Positions 59,833 through 64,000 of a stretch of 64,000 nt of DNA are shown here, piece by piece. The notes beneath the pieces are model-generated. The model had not been told where the DNA came from. It did not search any database and worked only from the letters and a program-made list of their open reading frames with translations. The DNA comes from Haloarcula rubra (GTDB lineage Archaea > Halobacteriota > Halobacteria > Halobacteriales > Haloarculaceae), in contig NZ_RKLR01000002.1 in the NCBI RefSeq assembly GCF_019599465.1, positions 124,001-188,000 on the forward strand, read 5' to 3'. Position numbers and translations under genes: made by a program. Position 1 is the stretch's first letter. Each line of letters opens with the position of its first letter.

Positions 59833-60129
59833 TTAGCCGTCGAACTCCACGTCCTCGTCGGTCGCCTCGGCCGTCGTGATGGCGATGGCGTCCGTCGTCT
59901 CGACGGCGGCGAGGCCGTCGATGGCACAGACGGCGTCGACCCGGTCGTGGGGGACCGACACCGCGAGGTCGTCGAACTGGAGGTAGCGTTCGACCGTGCC
60001 ACCGGCGTCCTCGACGGCGGCGGCGACGGCCTCGGGGTCGGCGTCGTCGGTCGTTTCCAGTGCCAGCGCGACCGACTCGCCCTCGATGGGGTCCGCACGG
60101 ATGCTCTCGACGGCGCGGGAGACGTACAT
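59833..60129 (-). CDS. Small I9/ACT-like haloarchaeal protein
   Basis: 98 residues from ATG 60129. The central SVALALETTDDADPEAVAAA, GGTVERYLQFDDLAVSVP and DAVCAIDGLAAVETTDAIAI read as beta-alpha-beta units. They resemble subtilisin propeptide (I9) inhibitors or ACT-like domains. The start overlaps the DUF373 gene stop (ATGA). Function unknown. Confidence 0.65.
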   Translation of the reverse strand: MYVSRAVESIRADPIEGESVALALETTDDADPEAVAAAVEDAGGTVERYLQFDDLAVSVPHDRVDAVCAIDGLAAVETTDAIAITTAEATDEDVEFDG

Positions 60130-61229
60130 CACTCGGACGATGGGCCGCCGGGCCCTTGGTTGTGCCGTTCGCCCGTCGCGAGGCGGGACTCGGCGACGGC
60201 GAAGGCGAGGGTGCTGGCGAGTCCCAGCAACGTGCCGCCGGTGAGGACGACGGCGAGGTACTCGAGGTCCTGCGTCCCGAGGAAGAAGGCGCTCAGGCCG
60301 TGGAGGACGGCGCCGATGGCCAGCACGTAGAAGGGGGCGTTGAGGTAGCGCCACTCGAACGAGTCGTGGAGGTACTCGTCGGTGACCCGGCCCAGACTGG
60401 AGGTGATGCCGGCGGCGGCGAACCACTGGACGGCGCCGTTGACCAGCGCGGCGAGCACCTCGACGGGCGAGAGGGGTTCCGGTTGGGCTTCGAGCGTGTT
60501 GACCCCGCTGACGCCGCCGATAGCCAGCAGCGCGGCGGCGACGACGTAGGTGATGATGGTGATTCGGCCGGCGTAGAACCCGGCGGTGGCGCGGTCGACG
60601 GCCTCGTCCAGCAGTCGCTCCGCGCCCAGGCCGCGGGCGAGGACGTACAGCCCGAGCAACCCGGAGATGATGCCGAGTGCGGACCCGGGCAGTCCCAGCG
60701 AGTCGACGGCGATGGTCAGCGGGTAGATGAGCAGCAGGATGCCCAGCGGCACCAAGAGCGTGCCCCGCGTCTCCGGGTCGTCGAGCACCTGCTTGATGGT
60801 GTAGTACATCGACTCGAGGTCCTGTGCCTGTCGGACGACGACGCGGCGGACCCCATCGATGCGGATGCGCGAGCGGATGACCGGGACGACGGACTCGTCC
60901 TGTGCGCCGTCGGTGACGACGAGCGCACGGACGTCTTCGCTGGCCGCCAGCGACGCGAGGACGGTGTCGACCTCCTCGCCGACGGCGCGGTTGGCGGCCA
61001 CGTCGCCGGCGTCGACGCCGGTCACCGCCGCTACCTCGACGGGTTCGTCGTCAATGTCGTCCGCGATGTGGACCCCCTCGAAGAGGACGTTCACGTCCGA
61101 GTCTTCGGGGTCGGCCTGCGCGAGGGCGACGGCGGCGTCGACCACGTTGTCACGGCCGACGACCGGCGTCTCGACGTCCGTCTTGCGGCCGAGGTCGTCG
61201 TCCAGGTCCACACACAGCACCAGCAGCAT
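60129..61229 (-). CDS. DUF373 family membrane protein
   Basis: 366 residues. A soluble N-terminal domain (about 1-155) starts with MLLVLCVDLDDDLGRKTDVE and contains DVRALVVTDGAQDESVVPVI. It is followed by about six membrane segments (LLVPLGILLLIYPLTIAVDS, IISGLLGLYVLARGLG, ITIITYVVAAALLAIGGVSG). The Asp-rich start is reminiscent of a metal or phosphate site. DUF373 is conserved in archaea, and its biochemical role is unknown. Confidence 0.85.
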   Translation of the reverse strand: MLLVLCVDLDDDLGRKTDVETPVVGRDNVVDAAVALAQADPEDSDVNVLFEGVHIADDIDDEPVEVAAVTGVDAGDVAANRAVGEEVDTVLASLAASEDVRALVVTDGAQDESVVPVIRSRIRIDGVRRVVVRQAQDLESMYYTIKQVLDDPETRGTLLVPLGILLLIYPLTIAVDSLGLPGSALGIISGLLGLYVLARGLGAERLLDEAVDRATAGFYAGRITIITYVVAAALLAIGGVSGVNTLEAQPEPLSPVEVLAALVNGAVQWFAAAGITSSLGRVTDEYLHDSFEWRYLNAPFYVLAIGAVLHGLSAFFLGTQDLEYLAVVLTGGTLLGLASTLAFAVAESRLATGERHNQGPGGPSSE

Positions 61230-61275
61230 CGTGCGAGGGTACGCCAGCCGCGTTTATCTGTCTTCGGGCCTGTGG

Positions 61276-61779
61276 TTAGATGGCATCTGTGGCCGCCTCG
61301 CGAGTGCGCCGCTCGACGACCAGTAGCGCCGCCAGACCGAGGATGATGAGGGTGTAGGCGGCCGCGGCGAACAGGGCGGCCTGTTCGCTCGGATACTCGC
61401 CGGTTCGGAAGATGATGGCCTTTCGGACCATCGCGATGACGCCGGTGTAGATGACCAGACGGACGATGCGGCGCGTCTCTCCCTCCTGCGTGTAGGCGAC
61501 GACGGTCTGGTACACCTCGACGATGATGAAGAGGAGCAGCGCGGTGTCGATGAAGCCGACGACGACCAGCGGGTCGGTAATGTCGCCGTCGAGTGCGCGC
61601 TGGACGATCTGGAGGCCCAGATCGAACACGCCGATAGCGAACAGTACCACGAGGACGAGCGCCGCGACCACTTCGACGTAGCGCATCAGGTCCTCGCTGC
61701 GGGCCAGCACCCGTTCGTCGAGCGTATCGGCCGGCGTGAGCGAGCCACCCACCGGGTCGTCGGCCTCGTCGTCGCTCAT
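61276..61779 (-). CDS. PsiE-family membrane protein
   Basis: 167 residues. Four transmembrane segments (VEVVAALVLVVLFAIGVFDL, VVVGFIDTALLLFIIVEVYQ, IVRLVIYTGVIAMVRKAIIF, AAAYTLIILGLAALLVVERR) are arranged as in phosphate-starvation-inducible PsiE proteins. The acidic N-terminus is cytoplasmic. The function of the family is not known in detail. Confidence 0.8.
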   Translation of the reverse strand: MSDDEADDPVGGSLTPADTLDERVLARSEDLMRYVEVVAALVLVVLFAIGVFDLGLQIVQRALDGDITDPLVVVGFIDTALLLFIIVEVYQTVVAYTQEGETRRIVRLVIYTGVIAMVRKAIIFRTGEYPSEQAALFAAAAYTLIILGLAALLVVERRTREAATDAI

Positions 61780-61816
61780 AGGAGAACCTGTGCACCGATT
61801 TACATCAAACTCGTCC

Positions 61817-63139
61817 CTATCTGATGTGGCCAGGGTCCGCTGGCCGGGCCTCGGGTGGCTCCTCGGGCGTACCCAGGCGGGCGACCAGCAATCCCACGGG
61901 AAGTAAGAGGAGGCTCCCGACGACGAACGGCGACCAGAAGCCGATAGCGGCGTAGAGACCCCCCATCACCGGCGGGCCGACGGTCCGTGCGAGACTGCCG
62001 GCCCCCTGTGTGACGCCGAAGGCGCTCCCCTGGACGTCGGCACTGGCTCGCTGGGAGACCAGCGCCGTCAGCGTCACCGAGAGGATGCCGTTCCCGACGG
62101 GCAACAGCGTCAGGACGGCCAGCAGGCCGAGCAGTTCGTCGGTGAGGAACGGGGCCAGCGCGGTGAGGTCCGGCAGGACGACGGCGAGGGACCGGGAGAA
62201 CGGGAGCGCCCCGACGCTGACGACGAGGGTCGCCGTCCCGGCCAGCGAGAGGGTGACCGGACTGTATCGCGCGGTAAGCCGGCCCACGAGGACGCCCTGT
62301 GTCACGACGGCGAGCAGGCCGATGTAGGTCAGCAGGACGGCGCTCTGGGCCGCGGTGTAGCCGTAGATGTCCGCGACGTAGGGGATGAACATTATCTGGA
62401 CGCCCGAGAAGGCGAAGGAGACGAGGAAGAACGCGCCGAGCAGTTCCCGCAGGCCCGGCGTGGCGACGGCGGCGCGCAGTTGGGCCAGCGAGGACGTGCG
62501 TTCGGTCGCCTCGCCGTCGGCGGTCGGCGTCCGAGACTCCGGGAGGAAGAGAAGCGCGACGACGACGCCGCAGAGACTGGCGAACGCGGCGGCGAAACTC
62601 GGTAAGGAGAAGCGGGTTATCGGGACGGCGGCCGGCAGCGCCGCGTCGACGGCGGCGACGGTGGCGTCGAAGCTCAGAACGGCGCCGATGCCCGGCCCGA
62701 AGATGAAGCCCAACCCGAACGCCGCGCCGATGAACCCGAGTGCGGCGGCCCGTCGCTCGGGCGGGGTCACGTCCGCGACGTAGGCCTGCGCCGTCGAGAG
62801 GTTCCCGCCCATCGCACCGGCGAGCATCCGCGAGGCGAACAGCAACCACAGCGCGTCGGCGAGTCCGAACACCGTCCACGCCAGCACGGATCCACACAGC
62901 GAGAGGACGAGGACCGGCCGCCGGCCGACGCGGTCCGAGAGCGACCCCAGCAGCGGCGCGAACCCGAACTGCATCGCCGAGTAGGAGGCCGCGAGCAGGC
63001 CGATGACGAACTCGGTGCCGCCGGGGAACGACCGGGTGTAGAACGGGAGGATGGGGATGACTATACCGAACCCGAGCAAGTCCAGAAAGACCACGGCGAA
63101 GACGATTGCGAGGCCGCGACGACGGCCGGCGTCCGACAT
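61817..63139 (-). CDS. MFS transporter (TetA-like, drug/H+ antiporter type)
   Basis: 440 residues from ATG 63139 (MSDAGRRRGLAIVFAVVFLD). Twelve membrane segments carry the MFS loop GSLSDRVGRRPVLVLSL between segments 2 and 3. The motif-C-like FGLGFIFGPGIGAVLS lies in segment 5 and a long central loop comes at residues 200-220. This is the TetA/MdtG-like subgroup. The substrate is unknown. It ends 37 bases before the PsiE-family gene, on the same strand. Confidence 0.88.
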   Translation of the reverse strand: MSDAGRRRGLAIVFAVVFLDLLGFGIVIPILPFYTRSFPGGTEFVIGLLAASYSAMQFGFAPLLGSLSDRVGRRPVLVLSLCGSVLAWTVFGLADALWLLFASRMLAGAMGGNLSTAQAYVADVTPPERRAAALGFIGAAFGLGFIFGPGIGAVLSFDATVAAVDAALPAAVPITRFSLPSFAAAFASLCGVVVALLFLPESRTPTADGEATERTSSLAQLRAAVATPGLRELLGAFFLVSFAFSGVQIMFIPYVADIYGYTAAQSAVLLTYIGLLAVVTQGVLVGRLTARYSPVTLSLAGTATLVVSVGALPFSRSLAVVLPDLTALAPFLTDELLGLLAVLTLLPVGNGILSVTLTALVSQRASADVQGSAFGVTQGAGSLARTVGPPVMGGLYAAIGFWSPFVVGSLLLLPVGLLVARLGTPEEPPEARPADPGHIR

Positions 63140-63259
63140 GGGACGGAATCGGGCGGGCGAGGGGATAAGCGCGTGGGGGAGAACCGGTGGGGCCCCGGGC
63201 AAGTCGGCTCCCGGATAGCCCGAAAGGCTATACACTCCCGGCGGAGACGCACGGCCACG

Positions 63260-63391
63260 ATGATGCTCCCGTTGCAGTACGGTATCGAAGGGGCAGGGAC
63301 CGTCTTCGACTTCCTGTTCGCGGTGGGACTACTCGTCGGTGTGCTACTCGCCATCCGCCTCCTCGGTGGGGCCTTCGACCGACTGTTCTGA
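63260..63391 (+). CDS. 43-residue single-span membrane protein
   Basis: From ATG 63260 (an ATGATG pair). One hydrophobic helix (FLFAVGLLVGVLLAIRLLGG) lies between short polar ends. It is divergent from the MFS gene. Tiny single-span proteins of this type recur in haloarchaea. Confidence 0.55.
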   Translation: MMLPLQYGIEGAGTVFDFLFAVGLLVGVLLAIRLLGGAFDRLF

Positions 63392-63479
63392 GTGAGCATG
63401 GACGACCCGTGCCGACCCACACCACGGCGGCGTAGATGCGCACGCTTTTTCCCGCTGGGTGCAGTCCTAGCCGTACACG

Positions 63480-64000
63480 ATGATCTCCGAGGGCTGCGAA
63501 CAGTGCGCCAAAGGCGGGAAGATGGTGCTGTTCGTCTACGGCTACTGCGACCAGCGAGACTGCTTCTACTGTCCCCTCGGGGAGAACCGCAAGAACGTCA
63601 CCCAGATGTACGCCAACGAGCGTCCCGTCGAGGACGACAGCGACGTCATCGAGGAGGCAAAGCGCATGAGCGCGCTGGGCACCTCCATCACGGGCGGCGA
63701 ACCGCAGGAGGCCCTCGACCGGACCTGTCACTACCTGGAACTGCTGAAAGACGAGTTCGGCGAGGACCACCACACGCACCTCTACACCGGTATCACCGGC
63801 GGCCGCGAGAACATGCGCCGCCTCTCGGAGGCGGGACTCGACGAGATTCGCTTCCACCCGCCGCTGGAACTGTGGGGCGACCTCCACGGCACCGAGTGGG
63901 AGGAGATTCTGTACATCGCCCGCGAGGAGGGTCTGACGCCGGCCTTCGAGATTCCGGGCATCCGCGCCGAGGAGGAGTTCCTCGAGTTCTTAGACGAGGG
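63480..64000 (+). CDS. Radical SAM protein (COG2108-like), 3' end cut by window
   Basis: At least 173 residues from ATG 63480; the frame is open to the end of the window. The Fe-S motif reads C-x4-C-x2-C (Cys23, Cys28, Cys31 in CDQRDCFYC), one residue longer than the common C-x3-C-x2-C. Cys6 and Cys9 in EGCEQC precede it. The SAM-binding GGE motif is present in SITGGEP. The sequence EIRFHPPLELWGDLHGTEWE follows the barrel. It resembles the PFL-activating-enzyme-related group, and the substrate is unknown. Confidence 0.85.
   Translation, partial: MISEGCEQCAKGGKMVLFVYGYCDQRDCFYCPLGENRKNVTQMYANERPVEDDSDVIEEAKRMSALGTSITGGEPQEALDRTCHYLELLKDEFGEDHHTHLYTGITGGRENMRRLSEAGLDEIRFHPPLELWGDLHGTEWEEILYIAREEGLTPAFEIPGIRAEEEFLEFLDE

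Overview
The window is chromosomal DNA of a halophilic archaeon, most likely of the Haloarculaceae. The evidence is GC-rich coding DNA with very acidic proteins, archaeal transcription and replication proteins (TFB, MCM, RPA with its associated protein), class III polyhydroxyalkanoate genes, many leaderless genes with a TATA element about 25-30 bases before the start codon, and overlapping ATGA/GTGA gene junctions. The genus cannot be fixed from sequence reading alone.

Layout. 1-3691: polyhydroxyalkanoate (PHA) module, with a MaoC/PhaJ hydratase divergent from phaR-phaP-phaE-phaC. 3732-17307: housekeeping block with a LOG-like protein, a GCS2-like ligase, TFB, a MinD-like ATPase, a run of small uncharacterised haloarchaeal proteins leading into MCM helicase, an AGE-family epimerase and a 1006-residue FAD/Fe-S oxidoreductase. 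17443-34538: a 17.1-kb integrated provirus in the 3' end of tRNA-Pro(UGG). 34654-42133: an SLC13/TrkA-C transporter, a duplicated-domain protein, a DEVH helicase, a membrane site-2 protease with CBS domains, tRNA-His and a Cys-rich conserved protein. 42261-50953: an iron-box-controlled six-gene siderophore operon. 50998-64000: regulators, RPA3/RPAP3, a secreted acidic protein, an atypical SDR, a TRAM protein, a membrane-anchored HExxH protein, threonine aldolase, tRNA-Arg, DUF373, PsiE and MFS proteins and the start of a radical SAM gene.

The provirus is the most interesting part. It is bounded by 14-bp direct copies of the tRNA-Pro 3' end (17443-17456 and 34525-34538). A tyrosine integrase lies at the left edge. 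The early/regulatory region includes a ribbon-helix-helix protein, two tandem winged-helix repressors and an operator-like inverted repeat. A long leftward operon carries many small zinc-finger proteins, a packaging ATPase and a structural block. The order of that block (ATPase, small membrane protein, 177-aa and 243-aa capsid-like proteins, acidic repeat protein, membrane proteins, spike-like protein) resembles the tailless, internal-membrane, two-capsid-protein viruses of the SH1/SNJ1 (sphaerolipovirus) group. It also has a second, SNJ2-type integrase, a putative lipoprotein moron, a perfect palindrome in front of the structural genes, and no replication initiator that I can recognise.

The siderophore operon encodes diaminobutyrate aminotransferase, diaminobutyrate decarboxylase, an IucA/IucC synthetase, an acetyltransferase, an N-hydroxylase and a second synthetase. 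This set predicts a diaminopropane/citrate dihydroxamate of the schizokinen type. Its promoter carries three copies of the DtxR/IdeR-like palindrome TTAGGNNNNCCTAA. Much of this annotation rests on motif recognition and family knowledge without any database search.
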